Assembly: GCA_963736595.1 (NCBI GenBank)
Contig: CAVTPG010000011.1
Span: forward strand, 434,001 to 498,000
Origin: Parapontixanthobacter sp963736595
GTDB taxonomy: Bacteria; Pseudomonadota; Alphaproteobacteria; Sphingomonadales; Sphingomonadaceae
Length of the DNA stretch: 64,000 bases
Reading direction: 5' to 3'
The position numbers were made by a program, and so were the translations under genes. Positions 53,806-63,387 of this stretch are shown one piece after another. The stretch's first letter is position 1. Each line of letters opens with the position of its first letter. The notes under the pieces are model-generated. The model made no database searches. It was not told the origin of the DNA and saw nothing but the letters and a program-made list of their open reading frames with translations.

Positions 53806-56800
53806 ATGCGATTTGCTCCTTTTGTCCCTTTGCGCGTTATGTCGTCCTATTCGATGCTCGAAGCGGCCATCGACCCGAAACAGATTGCTAAGCTGGCAAA
53901 GGAACGCGGGTTTCCAGCGATAGCTTTGTGTGATCGCAATGGGTTGTACGGCGCAGTGCCGTTTGCCGCCGCTTGCGCAGCCGAAGGCGTGCAGCCGATC
54001 ATCGGCGCGTTGCTTGGTGTTGCGCGCGAGCAGGACGAGACGCGGATCGATTATCTGCCGCTCTATGCGCAGGATGCGAATGGCTACGACAATCTGTGCC
54101 ATCTGGTCAGCAAAGCGCATCTGGACCGCCCGTTGGAGCTTGAGCCGCACGTTCAGCTTGCCGACCTTGATGGGCATACGGACGGGCTGATCGCGCTCAC
54201 TGGCGCGGATGATGGCGCACTGACTAGATTGCTGGCCGAGGAACAGCGCGATCATGCGGACGCTCTGTTGGACCGTCTGACCGGGCTGTTTCCGGATCGG
54301 CTTTATATTGAGCTGGCGCGGATGAACGGGGAGGCGTCGCAGGCCGCTGAAGCCGTCTTGATCGACACCGCTTATGTCCGCAATTTGCCAATAGTTGCGA
54401 CCAATCCGGCGCAATTCGGCGATCCGCATATGCACAAGGCGCATGATGCCATGTTGTGTATTGCCGGATCAACTCACATCGAGGCGGATGACCGGCCCCG
54501 TTCCAATGCACAAAGTTTCGTGAAATCCGCACCGATGATGGCGGAGCTGTTCGACGATTTGCCGGAGGCGCTGGCCAACACGCTGACCATTGCGCGACGC
54601 TGTGCCTATGCGCCGCCCAACCGCGACCCGATCCTGCCCAGTCTGGCCGGCGATGTCGAAGGCGAAGCAAAGCTATTGGAAGAGGATTCGCGCGCTGGTC
54701 TGGACGCGCGGCTGGCCCCTTATGGCGCGCTGAGCGATGACGAGCGCAAAGCGTATGACGACCGGCTGACTTATGAAATTGACATTATCCGCGGCATGGG
54801 TTTTCCGGGCTATTTTCTGATCGTTGCCGACTTTATCAAGTGGGCGAAGGAACAAGGCATTCCGGTGGGGCCGGGGCGTGGTTCAGGTGCAGGGTCGCTG
54901 GTCGCTTGGGCGCTGACAATTACCGACCTCGATCCCATTCGCATGGGCCTGCTGTTTGAGCGATTCCTTAACCCTGAGCGTGTCTCCATGCCGGATTTCG
55001 ACATCGACTTTTGCGAGACGCGGCGCGGTGAAGTCATCCGCTATGTGCAGGCGAAATATGGCCACGATCACGTCGCGCAGATCATCACTTTCGGTAAGCT
55101 GAAAGCGCGCGCCGTGCTGCGTGATTGCGGACGTATCTTGCAGATGAGCTACGGTCAGGTGGACCGCTTGTGCAAGATGGTGCCGAACCATCCGACCGAT
55201 CCGTGGACGCTTCCGCGCACGTTAAACGGTGCGGCGGATTTCAAACGCGAATACCAGAACGACAATGATGTGAGGCGGCTGGTCGATCTGGCCATGCAGC
55301 TTGAGGGCTTTCCGCGCAATTCCTCGACGCACGCGGCAGGTGTGGTGATCGGGGACAGACCGTTGGCACAGCTCGTTCCACTTTATCGCGATCCCCGCTC
55401 CGATATGCCAGTCACGCAATATGACATGAAGCACGTCGAATCGAGCGGCCTCGTCAAGTTCGACTTTCTCGGCTTGAAGACCCTCTCGGTTTTGCAAAAG
55501 GCCATCGATCTGCTGGCGCAGCGCGATATCAGCATCGATCTGGCGACACTGGCGCTGGACGATCCGGCTGTGTTCGAGCTGATGAAATCGGGCAATACTG
55601 TTGGCGTGTTTCAGCTGGAATCCGAAGGGATGCGCCGCACGCTGACGGCTGTAAAACCCACCAAGTTCGAAGACATCGTGGCGCTGGTTTCGCTCTATCG
55701 TCCGGGTCCGATGGACAATATCCCGCTGTTCGGTAAGCGCAAAGCGGGCGAAGTGCCGATTGAATATCCGCATACCAAACTGGAAGGCATTCTTGCCGAA
55801 ACTTACGGGATTTTCGTCTATCAGGAACAGGTGATGCAAGCCGCGCAGATCCTGGCGGGATATTCGCTGGGTGAAGCTGATTTGCTGCGCCGGGCGATGG
55901 GTAAAAAAGTCCAGGCCGAAATGGATGCGCAACGGCAGCGTTTCGTCGATGGCTGCAAGAGCGTGTCCGGCATTGAAAGCACCAAAGCAAACGAGTTGTT
56001 TGATCTGATCGACAAGTTTGCAGGCTACGGATTTAACAAAAGTCACGCCGCCGCTTACGCGCTGCTCGCTTATCAGACGGGCTGGATGAAAGCGCATTAT
56101 CCGCATGAATTTTACGCCGCGTCGATGTGTTTCGATATGCACCAGTCGGAAAAGCTGAGTGTATTTGTGGACGATGCGCGGCGGTACCCGGAAAGCATGG
56201 GCGGCCCGGTCGCGTTGGCTCCGCCCGACATCAACCGCTCCATCGGCGAATTTACCGTCGAGGCCACGGAAAACGATTACGCCGTGCGTTATGCGCTGGC
56301 TGGTATCCGCAATGTTGGCGAGAAAGCGATGGACACAATCGTGGCCGAGCGGGAGGCGAGCGGTCAGTTTGATTCCTTGAGCGATTTGTTCAACCGCTTG
56401 CCCGCAGGCTCGATGAACCGGCGTCAGCTGGAAGGATTGATCTGCGCCGGAGCGCTGGACGGGCTGGAGCCAAACCGCGCGCAATTGATGGCAAATGCCG
56501 ATTTGTTGATGGCGGTCGCCGATGCGGCGGCGCGCGAACGGGTCAGCGGGCAGGGCGGCTTGTTCGGCGGCGAGGGCGAACAAAACGAAGCCTTGCGACT
56601 GAAACCGGCAGAACCCTGGACCAAAGCCGAAACGATGGCTCGCGAACGGGACAATTTCGGGTTCTATTTTGCCGCGCATCCGGTGAGTGCATATCGTCTG
56701 GTCGCTTCGGCCAATGGTGCGCGCAGCTATGTTTCGCTGATGGAAGCGGGCGCTCCGGCAGGCGCGCGAACTCCTGCGGTGATTGCGGCAATGGTAGAGA

Positions 56801-57321
56801 ACGTCAATCGCGGGCGGACAAAGCGCGGCAAGGACTTTATCCGCGCGGATTTTTCGGATCATACGGGCCAATTCAGTGCCGCCTGCTTTGAGGAAAGCAT
56901 GGTCGAGCAATTCGAACAATGGGCCAAGGACAGCACTTGCATCCTGCTTAATGTCGAACTGGATTCGCCCAGCGCGGACGAGCCGCCACGGATTACTGTG
57001 CGCGGCGGCAGGCCTTTGGATGAAGTTACCGGCTCGGCGCGATTGACGCTGAGTCTCATCATCCACACCGAAGAAGCGCTCGATGCGTTGCACACGCAAT
57101 TGTCCGCCGCGCCGCCCGAAGGCGTTAACCCAAATGGCGAGGTCATCGCGCAGCTTGTCACAAATCCCGCTTCCCAGGGCGAGGCTGCACCCATGATCCG
57201 ATTGGGCGATAATTTTCCGCTCGATGGTGATCTGGCGGAGCGGCTGGGCGAGATCGTCGGACTGTCGGACATCCATCTGAAGACTCGCCGTTCGGTGGGC
57301 AATTTGCGCCTCGTCGCCTGA
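53806..57321 (+). CDS. dnaE: DNA polymerase III subunit alpha
   Basis: A 1171-residue replicative polymerase. The PHP domain at the N-terminus reads FVPLRVMSSYSMLEAAIDPK, so the usual metal-binding His pair (HLRVHS) is replaced by Pro and Met and the domain should not bind metal. The polymerase core has GPGRGSGAGSLVAW and the catalytic PDFDIDFCETRRGE; the finger region has YRPGPMDNIPLF. An OB-fold with the C-terminal tau-binding region follows. It is alone on its transcript after a 111-nt gap. Confidence 0.97.
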   Translation: MRFAPFVPLRVMSSYSMLEAAIDPKQIAKLAKERGFPAIALCDRNGLYGAVPFAAACAAEGVQPIIGALLGVAREQDETRIDYLPLYAQDANGYDNLCHLVSKAHLDRPLELEPHVQLADLDGHTDGLIALTGADDGALTRLLAEEQRDHADALLDRLTGLFPDRLYIELARMNGEASQAAEAVLIDTAYVRNLPIVATNPAQFGDPHMHKAHDAMLCIAGSTHIEADDRPRSNAQSFVKSAPMMAELFDDLPEALANTLTIARRCAYAPPNRDPILPSLAGDVEGEAKLLEEDSRAGLDARLAPYGALSDDERKAYDDRLTYEIDIIRGMGFPGYFLIVADFIKWAKEQGIPVGPGRGSGAGSLVAWALTITDLDPIRMGLLFERFLNPERVSMPDFDIDFCETRRGEVIRYVQAKYGHDHVAQIITFGKLKARAVLRDCGRILQMSYGQVDRLCKMVPNHPTDPWTLPRTLNGAADFKREYQNDNDVRRLVDLAMQLEGFPRNSSTHAAGVVIGDRPLAQLVPLYRDPRSDMPVTQYDMKHVESSGLVKFDFLGLKTLSVLQKAIDLLAQRDISIDLATLALDDPAVFELMKSGNTVGVFQLESEGMRRTLTAVKPTKFEDIVALVSLYRPGPMDNIPLFGKRKAGEVPIEYPHTKLEGILAETYGIFVYQEQVMQAAQILAGYSLGEADLLRRAMGKKVQAEMDAQRQRFVDGCKSVSGIESTKANELFDLIDKFAGYGFNKSHAAAYALLAYQTGWMKAHYPHEFYAASMCFDMHQSEKLSVFVDDARRYPESMGGPVALAPPDINRSIGEFTVEATENDYAVRYALAGIRNVGEKAMDTIVAEREASGQFDSLSDLFNRLPAGSMNRRQLEGLICAGALDGLEPNRAQLMANADLLMAVADAAARERVSGQGGLFGGEGEQNEALRLKPAEPWTKAETMARERDNFGFYFAAHPVSAYRLVASANGARSYVSLMEAGAPAGARTPAVIAAMVENVNRGRTKRGKDFIRADFSDHTGQFSAACFEESMVEQFEQWAKDSTCILLNVELDSPSADEPPRITVRGGRPLDEVTGSARLTLSLIIHTEEALDALHTQLSAAPPEGVNPNGEVIAQLVTNPASQGEAAPMIRLGDNFPLDGDLAERLGEIVGLSDIHLKTRRSVGNLRLVA

Positions 57322-57390
57322 CAATACACGGCAAACTTGCCACTCCGTATCTCTCGCCTATGGTCGGCAAAACGATAAAGGAGAGATGTG

Positions 57391-58989
57391 GTGCTGGGCG
57401 GAATGCAAGACTGGAGCATGAAGGTCACTCATCTGATCGATCATGCCGCGCGCGAACATGGTGGACGTGAGCACGTCACGCGCTGGGCCGATGGCAGCGA
57501 AACGCGCACCGATTGGTCCGGCATTCGCCGCGATGCCCTGAAAATGGTGCAGGCTTTGCGAAAGCTTGGCATCGGCAAGGGCGACCGGATCGCAACGCTG
57601 GCCATGAATCACTCGCGCCATCTGGTCACCTGGTATGGTGCAGTCGGCGTAGGCGGGGTGCTGCACACCATCAATCCGCGCCTGTTCGAAGACCAGCTGG
57701 AATATATCGTCAATCACGCAGAGGACCGCGTGATGCTGTATGATGCCGCATTTCAGCCGATCATCGACAAGATGCGCGACAAATGGCCGTGCATCGAACG
57801 ATATATCTGCTTCGATAGCGCCGAACATGGCACGGGGTTCGAAGACTGGCTGGCGCCTCATGATGGCGTGGCGGAATGGGCCGAGGTCGATGAGCGCGAT
57901 CCTTGTATGCTGTGCTATACCAGCGGCACGACCGGCAATCCGAAGGGTGTGCTGTACGAGCATCGCTCCACCATGCTGCACGCCATTTCGGGACTGCAAC
58001 CCGCCGCCATCGAGTTCAATCCGCAAACAGTGATGCTGCCGGTGGTGCCGATGTTTCACGCGGCCAGCTGGGGCTTGCCTTGGGCAGGAGCCGCCGCCGG
58101 AGTCAAATTCGTCTACAGCGCAGTCAATGATCCTGACGTCTTGTGCGATTTGATGGAGCGCGAGGAAGTCACCGACAGCGCGGGCGTGCCCACCGTCTGG
58201 CTCGGCATTTTTCAATATTGCGATGCCGAGCAGCGCGACTTGCCGAAGCTGAAAAAAGTGGTGATCGGCGGGTCCGCTTGTCCGCGTTTCATGATCGAGC
58301 GACTGATGAAAAACGGCACATATGTTGCGCACGCCTGGGGTATGACCGAAACTTCGCCCATCGGCACGGTCGGGTCGCGCACGCATGACTGGGACAAGCT
58401 GAGCTTCGAGCAGAAAGTCGATATCGTCGCGATGCAGGGCCGCCCGGTCTTTGGCGTTGAACTGCGAACAGTCGATCTCGATGATTTCGAGCAAGTGCTG
58501 CCGCGTGATGGCGAAACATCGGGCGCGTTGCAGATACGCGGCCCCTGGGTCATCAAGCGTTACTTCAAGGCCGAAGAAGACGCGATCACCGCCGATGGCT
58601 GGTTCGATACCGGCGATGTTGGCATCTTGCATCCCGATGGCACGTTGCAACTGACCGACCGCACGAAGGATGTCATCAAGTCAGGCGGCGAATGGATCAG
58701 CTCCGTCGAGCTGGAAAACCACGCCGTGGGTCATCCGGCCGTTGCGGAAGCGGCAGCGATCGGAATGCCGCACCCAAAATGGGACGAGCGGCCGGTGTTG
58801 TTCGTGGTGCGCAAGGAAGGGCAGGCATGTTCGGCTGATACGATCAACGCTTTCCTGTCTGACAAGATCGCAAAATGGTGGATGCCTGACGCGATCGAAT
58901 TCGTGGACGATATTCCGCACACGGCGACGGGCAAAATCAGCAAGAAAGATTTGCGCGCGCGGTTTGCCGATTACAAGCTGGAGAGCTGA
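57391..58989 (+). CDS. AMP-binding acyl-CoA ligase
   Basis: A 532-residue adenylate-forming acyl-CoA synthetase. Motif A3 YTSGTTGNPKGVLYEHRS, A5 HAWGMTETSPIG, A7 DGWFDTGDVG and A10 TATGKISKKDLR are complete. The N-terminus VLGGMQDWSMKVTHLIDHA is typical of medium/long-chain or 3-methylmercaptopropionate CoA ligases; substrate unknown. GTG 57391 is preferred with AAGGAG 7 nt upstream; GTG 57388 and ATG 57403 are alternatives. It overlaps the DUF1330 gene start by one base. Confidence 0.9.
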   Translation: MLGGMQDWSMKVTHLIDHAAREHGGREHVTRWADGSETRTDWSGIRRDALKMVQALRKLGIGKGDRIATLAMNHSRHLVTWYGAVGVGGVLHTINPRLFEDQLEYIVNHAEDRVMLYDAAFQPIIDKMRDKWPCIERYICFDSAEHGTGFEDWLAPHDGVAEWAEVDERDPCMLCYTSGTTGNPKGVLYEHRSTMLHAISGLQPAAIEFNPQTVMLPVVPMFHAASWGLPWAGAAAGVKFVYSAVNDPDVLCDLMEREEVTDSAGVPTVWLGIFQYCDAEQRDLPKLKKVVIGGSACPRFMIERLMKNGTYVAHAWGMTETSPIGTVGSRTHDWDKLSFEQKVDIVAMQGRPVFGVELRTVDLDDFEQVLPRDGETSGALQIRGPWVIKRYFKAEEDAITADGWFDTGDVGILHPDGTLQLTDRTKDVIKSGGEWISSVELENHAVGHPAVAEAAAIGMPHPKWDERPVLFVVRKEGQACSADTINAFLSDKIAKWWMPDAIEFVDDIPHTATGKISKKDLRARFADYKLES

Positions 58990-59423
58990 TGATGGCGCGC
59001 TATATCGATCCAAGTCCGGCCAATTTTCAGGCGTTCAAAGATCTGCCGCGCGACCAGCCGATCCAAATGCTCAACTTGCTGCTTTATCGCGAACAAGCGG
59101 TTTATCCCGATGGCCATGCAAACCAGACGAAGTCGTGGAGCGGACGGGAGGCATACAAGGAATATGGCCGCACTTCCGGGCCGATCTTTGCGCGGGTGGG
59201 TGGCACGATCGTGTGGCGCGGGGCATTCGCGACGATGGTAACGGGGCCGGACGATCAACAATGGCATGACGGGTTTGTGGCGCAATATCCGAATGCGGAT
59301 GCGTTTTTTGCGATGATCAAGGATGCGGAGTACCAGAAAGCGGTGGTCAATCGCACAGCAGCCCTGGCCGATAGTCGCTTGATGCGGTTCGATCCCGGCA
59401 ATGCAAGCGGTGGTTTCGGGTAG
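58989..59423 (+). CDS. DUF1330 family protein
   Basis: A 144-residue protein of the DUF1330 ferredoxin-like fold (MLNLLLYREQAVYPD; then WHDGFVAQYPNADAFFAMIK and EYQKAVVNRTAALADSRL). Its ATG shares a base with the stop of the acyl-CoA ligase (TGATG), so it is cotranslated with it and may act in the same pathway. Function unknown. Its 3' end overlaps the convergent lipoprotein gene by 77 nt. Confidence 0.85.
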   Translation: MMARYIDPSPANFQAFKDLPRDQPIQMLNLLLYREQAVYPDGHANQTKSWSGREAYKEYGRTSGPIFARVGGTIVWRGAFATMVTGPDDQQWHDGFVAQYPNADAFFAMIKDAEYQKAVVNRTAALADSRLMRFDPGNASGGFG

Positions 59424-59958
59424 GGAGACTAAACCGCTTCGCTCGATTCAATTCCGCCAGTTTAGCTTCGATTTCGCTGATTTGCCGCTCGAATTCCTGC
59501 CATTGTTTGTGCTGTTCGATGTCGGGCGGATCGCCTTCGACCATCCGGTAAATTTCGCGCAGGTGGATGACTTCGTCACGCGCTTCGGTCAGTTCCTCGA
59601 TACGGATATAGCGCTGCGCGGCGGGGCTGTAATTGTTGATGTCCTGAGCTGCGCGCAGTTCGGCATCGCGCTTCTCGCGCGCCACGGTAAAATCGATCGC
59701 ATCGCCAATCGTAACCGGCTCGCGCCCGTCTACGCTGACAAGTTTTTCGCCGCAGAATTTGGCCGATGATGCGAGATGCTGGATCGCGTATGTGCGGAAA
59801 ATGCCGCGTTCTTGCTTGTCCAGCTGCGCAGAAACAGAGGAGACTACGGACATATCGGCAAAGTCGTACTGCGCCAGCCTATGCTCGCGCAAATCGTCGC
59901 CACACGCCGAAAGCGCCGCAGTGGACACAAAACAAAGCAGGATTACACGCCATTTCAT
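59347..59958 (-). CDS. Putative lipoprotein of unknown function
   Basis: A 203-residue protein with a lipoprotein signal peptide (MKWRVILLCFVSTAALSAC, lipobox LSAC, Cys19). The mature part is charged and helical, with coiled-coil character near the end (QQ-like heptads in ARDEVIHLREIYRMVEGDPP; then QWQEFERQISEIEAKLAELN). The last 26 residues run antisense through the DUF1330 gene and look non-native, so the stop may be further out than in relatives. No family recognised. Confidence 0.7.
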   Translation of the reverse strand: MKWRVILLCFVSTAALSACGDDLREHRLAQYDFADMSVVSSVSAQLDKQERGIFRTYAIQHLASSAKFCGEKLVSVDGREPVTIGDAIDFTVAREKRDAELRAAQDINNYSPAAQRYIRIEELTEARDEVIHLREIYRMVEGDPPDIEQHKQWQEFERQISEIEAKLAELNRAKRFSLPTRNHRLHCRDRTASSDYRPGLLCD

Positions 59959-60012
59959 TGCCTGCGAACATGGCGAAATTTGCTTAATCCCGCGTTACCG
60001 CGACCCCTCAAA

Positions 60013-61107
60013 TCAGATGAGACGAAGCTGTCCGTCGATTTCCGGTTTGCGAAACGCTGTGCAGTCCAGCTTTATCTTGCGCTTGGTGATATTTGCGCGC
60101 TTGCAAGCGGTCGCAAATCGCGCGCGAAACAGATCAGCCCATACGCCGGTGGGGTTGAAGCGCGCATGAAAATTTGGCTCATTTTCGCGTCCGCCGCGAA
60201 TCGAGCGCACGATATTCATGACTTTGTCCCCGCGTTCGGGAAAATGCACCGACAGCCACTCACGAAACAATGGCGCAACTTCATGCGGCAAGCGAAGCAT
60301 CATCCATCCCACCGAAGTCGCCTTGTGCTGCGCTGCCAGCGCAACGATCTCCTCCATGAAGTGATCGGTGATGCAGGGTATGATGGGCGAGATGGAGCAA
60401 TGCACTGGCACACCCGCTTCGACCAGTTTTGCAAGGGCATTCATCCGTTTTTGCGGCGATGCGGCGCGCGGCTCCAGCTTCCCCGACAGTTTTGGATCGA
60501 GGCTGGTCACCGAGATCGCCACCGCCACCAGATTAAGAGCGGCCAGCTTGCTGAGCAGATCGAGATCGTCCAGCACGCGGTCGGATTTGGTGGTGATCGT
60601 AACCGGGTGCCGCGTGTCGAGGCACACTTCGAGAATTTGCCGCGTGATCCGATAACGCCGCTCGATTGGCTGATACGGATCGGTATTGGTCCCCATCGCA
60701 ATCGGCTTTGGCTTGTAACCCGATTTCGCCAATGTCTGCCGTAACAGCGCCGCCGCATTGGGCTTGGCAAACAGCTTGGTCTCGAAGTCCAGTCCCGGTG
60801 ATAGATCGTGATAGGCATGGCTGGGCCGGGCAAAGCAATACACGCAACCATGCTCGCAGCCGCGATAGGCATTGATCGAACGATCGAACCCGATATCGGG
60901 CGATGCATTAAAAGTCAGGATGGTCTTGGGGCGTTCTTCGATAATTTGCGTGCGCAATTTCACCGGCGGACCATCGAGCAATTCCATGTAATCACGCCAG
61001 TCGCCATCTTGCTCGCGCGTATTCAGCCCGAAGCGCGTCGGGACATTGGCCGATTGCGCGCCGCGACCGCGAATAGCTTGGTTCTCGCTATGCTCCATGT
61101 GGAACAT
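60013..61107 (-). CDS. PA0069-family radical SAM protein
   Basis: A 364-residue radical SAM enzyme of the spore-photoproduct-lyase-like PA0069 group. The 4Fe-4S motif is CEHGCVYC in SINAYRGCEHGCVYCFARPS; NTDPYQPIER and ITTKSDRVLDDLDLL follow. ATG 61107 is chosen; ATG 61098 is nine bases further in, and the open frame continues upstream into moaB without similarity. Substrate unknown. It follows moaB by 31 nt in a leftward operon. Confidence 0.9.
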   Translation of the reverse strand: MFHMEHSENQAIRGRGAQSANVPTRFGLNTREQDGDWRDYMELLDGPPVKLRTQIIEERPKTILTFNASPDIGFDRSINAYRGCEHGCVYCFARPSHAYHDLSPGLDFETKLFAKPNAAALLRQTLAKSGYKPKPIAMGTNTDPYQPIERRYRITRQILEVCLDTRHPVTITTKSDRVLDDLDLLSKLAALNLVAVAISVTSLDPKLSGKLEPRAASPQKRMNALAKLVEAGVPVHCSISPIIPCITDHFMEEIVALAAQHKATSVGWMMLRLPHEVAPLFREWLSVHFPERGDKVMNIVRSIRGGRENEPNFHARFNPTGVWADLFRARFATACKRANITKRKIKLDCTAFRKPEIDGQLRLI

Positions 61108-61138
61108 ATACAGAACAAAGCACTCTGCGTACAGGTCG

Positions 61139-61663
61139 TTATTTCTGCAAGCGGGGCATAAGCTCGACAAAATTGCAGGGGCGATGCCGGCTATCGAGCT
61201 GGCTGGACAGGATCCCGTCCCACCCATCTTTGACCGCGCCGTTCGAGCCGGGTAGCGCGAAAATATATGTGCCTCGCGCCAGCACCGCGCAGGCGCGGCT
61301 CTGGATCGTACTGGTCCCGATTTTGTCGTAGCTGAGCCAGCGGAATAGCTCACCGAAACCGGGAATGTCTTTCGATTTCACCCGGTCCAGTGCTTCCGGC
61401 GTAACATCCCGCGCGGTCAGTCCCGTGCCGCCCGTAGTCACGACCGCGTCAATCTCCGCATTGTCGATCCAGCGGTGCAGATGCGCTATAATCTGTTCCA
61501 CATTGTCTTTGCTGATTTCTCTTGCCGGCAGGTTGTGTCCGGCGTCGGTAATCCGCTCGGCCAGAATATTTCCAGACGTATCGTCCGCTTTTGTGCGCGT
61601 ATCCGACACTGTCAGCAGCGCGATATTCAGTGGGATAAATGGCTGGCTTTCATCGATCGGCAT
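61139..61663 (-). CDS. moaB: Molybdenum cofactor biosynthesis protein B
   Basis: A 174-residue MoaB-type protein that adenylates molybdopterin. LTVSDTRTKADDTSGNILAE and VVTTGGTGLTARDVTPEAL are diagnostic, with the C-terminal FALPGSNGAVKDGWDGIL. It lies 3 nt after the lytic transglycosylase stop and before the radical SAM gene. No other molybdenum genes are in the window. Confidence 0.95.
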   Translation of the reverse strand: MPIDESQPFIPLNIALLTVSDTRTKADDTSGNILAERITDAGHNLPAREISKDNVEQIIAHLHRWIDNAEIDAVVTTGGTGLTARDVTPEALDRVKSKDIPGFGELFRWLSYDKIGTSTIQSRACAVLARGTYIFALPGSNGAVKDGWDGILSSQLDSRHRPCNFVELMPRLQK

Positions 61664-61666
61664 CGC

Positions 61667-63383
61667 TTATTTCCTGTTCGGGAATTTGGGCCATTCATTC
61701 TTGGCCAAGGCGGCGCGGCTCGGGATATCGGAAGCATTCTGGCGCAAATACATCCAGTAATTGCGCATCACGATCGCGACATAGCTGCGCGTCTCCCAAT
61801 AGGGAATCAACTCCATATACAGCAGCGGATCGTTGCCAGCGCGCACTTCATTGTTCCACCGCTGCACCGGAGTCGGCCCCGCATTGTAAGCCGCCATTAC
61901 CTTGGGCAAATGGCCATTTGTGGTGCTCGATTGAGCGAGTGCCTGTAAGGCGCGTTGACCGAATGCAATGTTGGTGGCCGCATCCTTCAGATCGACGCTG
62001 CTGGCGTTCATATTGATGGATGCTGCATATTCACGCGCGGCTATGGGCCGAATTTGCATTAGCCCGATGGCGTTTGCGGGACTAACTGCGCGCGGGCGAA
62101 AATCGCTTTCCTGCAAAGCATGAGCAAAGGCCAGCGAGGGATCGACGGTCCAGCCGCGCGCTGGGCGCTCCGCTGTCGTCGGGTAACGCAAGCGCAAGAA
62201 CAGGCTCGGCACCGCGCGGTGTGTTGTAGCCGATCCATTTTTGCGCGCCGGTCAGCCCCAGCGTCTTCGCCAATCTGGCAAGCGGCGCATAATGTTCTAC
62301 CCTGCCGGTGCGGACCTGATGCAGCACGGCGTTCTCCGCCAGATCAAGCCGACCGATCTCAGCCAGAGCAATCGCGTTGCGCACATTGGCTTGTCCTCGC
62401 AGATCGCGCCAGTCCTCGCGCGAGAATGGCTGCACAACGAAGCTGTCCGGTTGCTTCAGACCAAGCTGTTCGGCGGACAACATACCGTAAAGCGTTTCGC
62501 CACTGCGACTGGCACGCTGAAACATCTGATTGGCTTGCTCAGGCTGTCGGCAACGGGTGTAGGATCGACCCGCCCAATATTGTGCGGCGGTGCGCAATTC
62601 GACGTTATCGGCTCGTGCAGCGGCGCGCGTGAATGCATCGGCGGCATCCGGGCAATCGTTCAAGCGCCACGCGGCCAGCCCCTCGACCCATGCACCCTCG
62701 GCAAGCCACGGCCCGCTTCCATTGGCAACCGTGCGCGCCATTGCGAGAGCTGCCGTGTCGCGGTTTTCAATGTAATAGCTCCATGCCACGCGTTGCCGCC
62801 ATTCGGTGCGCGCTGCATTGCTCAGCGCAGCGTCGATACCGTCGAGCAAGACACGCGCGCCGTCGGGATCATCGTCCCGGATCGAGGCCAGGATCGCGCT
62901 GCTGATCTCGGATGGCATGGTCCCGTCATTGACGGATCGCGGCCGTGTGCGCTTGGAAATAGCGGGCTGTCTGGTGGTGGCCAATGTGCGCGGCAGTGCA
63001 GGCATCGCGGTGATGCCGCGCTTTACGCCTAGACCAACCATCCGCTCTGCCTGTGGCTGATCGGCATAGCGTGCAAGCCAAGCCTCGATGTCCGGCAATT
63101 CGATGCGCGGGCTGTTGGGGTGGAGGTAATATTCCGCTGCCAGCGTCGCGTGCAATATACCGTTTGGATTCGCGTCAATCGCGGTGCGCACGGCGTCCCA
63201 ATCCTGTCGATTGAGCGCACCAAACGCGCTGGCGTAAAACCGGCGTTCGCTGGCGGAGAGCACTTGTTCGGGCAATTGCGATACGCCGGGCGAGCGGTAC
63301 TCGATCGGCTGTGCTGATAGGGATGTCGCCGGCATGATTAGGCTGAGCAAACCCATGCCAATTGCGCGTTTGAAAATTTTCAT
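61667..63383 (-). CDS. slt: Soluble lytic murein transglycosylase, split by one frame break in this assembly
   Basis: A periplasmic lytic transglycosylase with a signal peptide (MKIFKRAIGMGLLSLIMPAT, then SLSA before the mature start). A long helical N-terminal region of superhelical repeats is followed by the catalytic SLT domain: catalytic Glu in AHALQESDFRPRAVSPANAI, then GLMQIRP and AAYNAGPTPVQRW. The frame changes by +1 near 62200-62213, where PSLFLRLRYPTTAERPARGW takes over. Corrected length is about 570 residues. It lies between the UDG-like gene (4 nt) and moaB (3 nt). Confidence 0.88.
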
Positions 63384-63387
63384 GAGG

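Noticed and set aside
55222..57324. A 700-codon open frame on the minus strand opposite dnaE
   Set aside because: It has no recognisable family, lies wholly antisense to a clear dnaE and reflects the codon bias of the GC-rich sense strand.
57358..58650. A 430-codon open frame opposite the acyl-CoA ligase
   Set aside because: Same reason: the sense strand encodes all AMP-binding motifs and the antisense frame resembles nothing.
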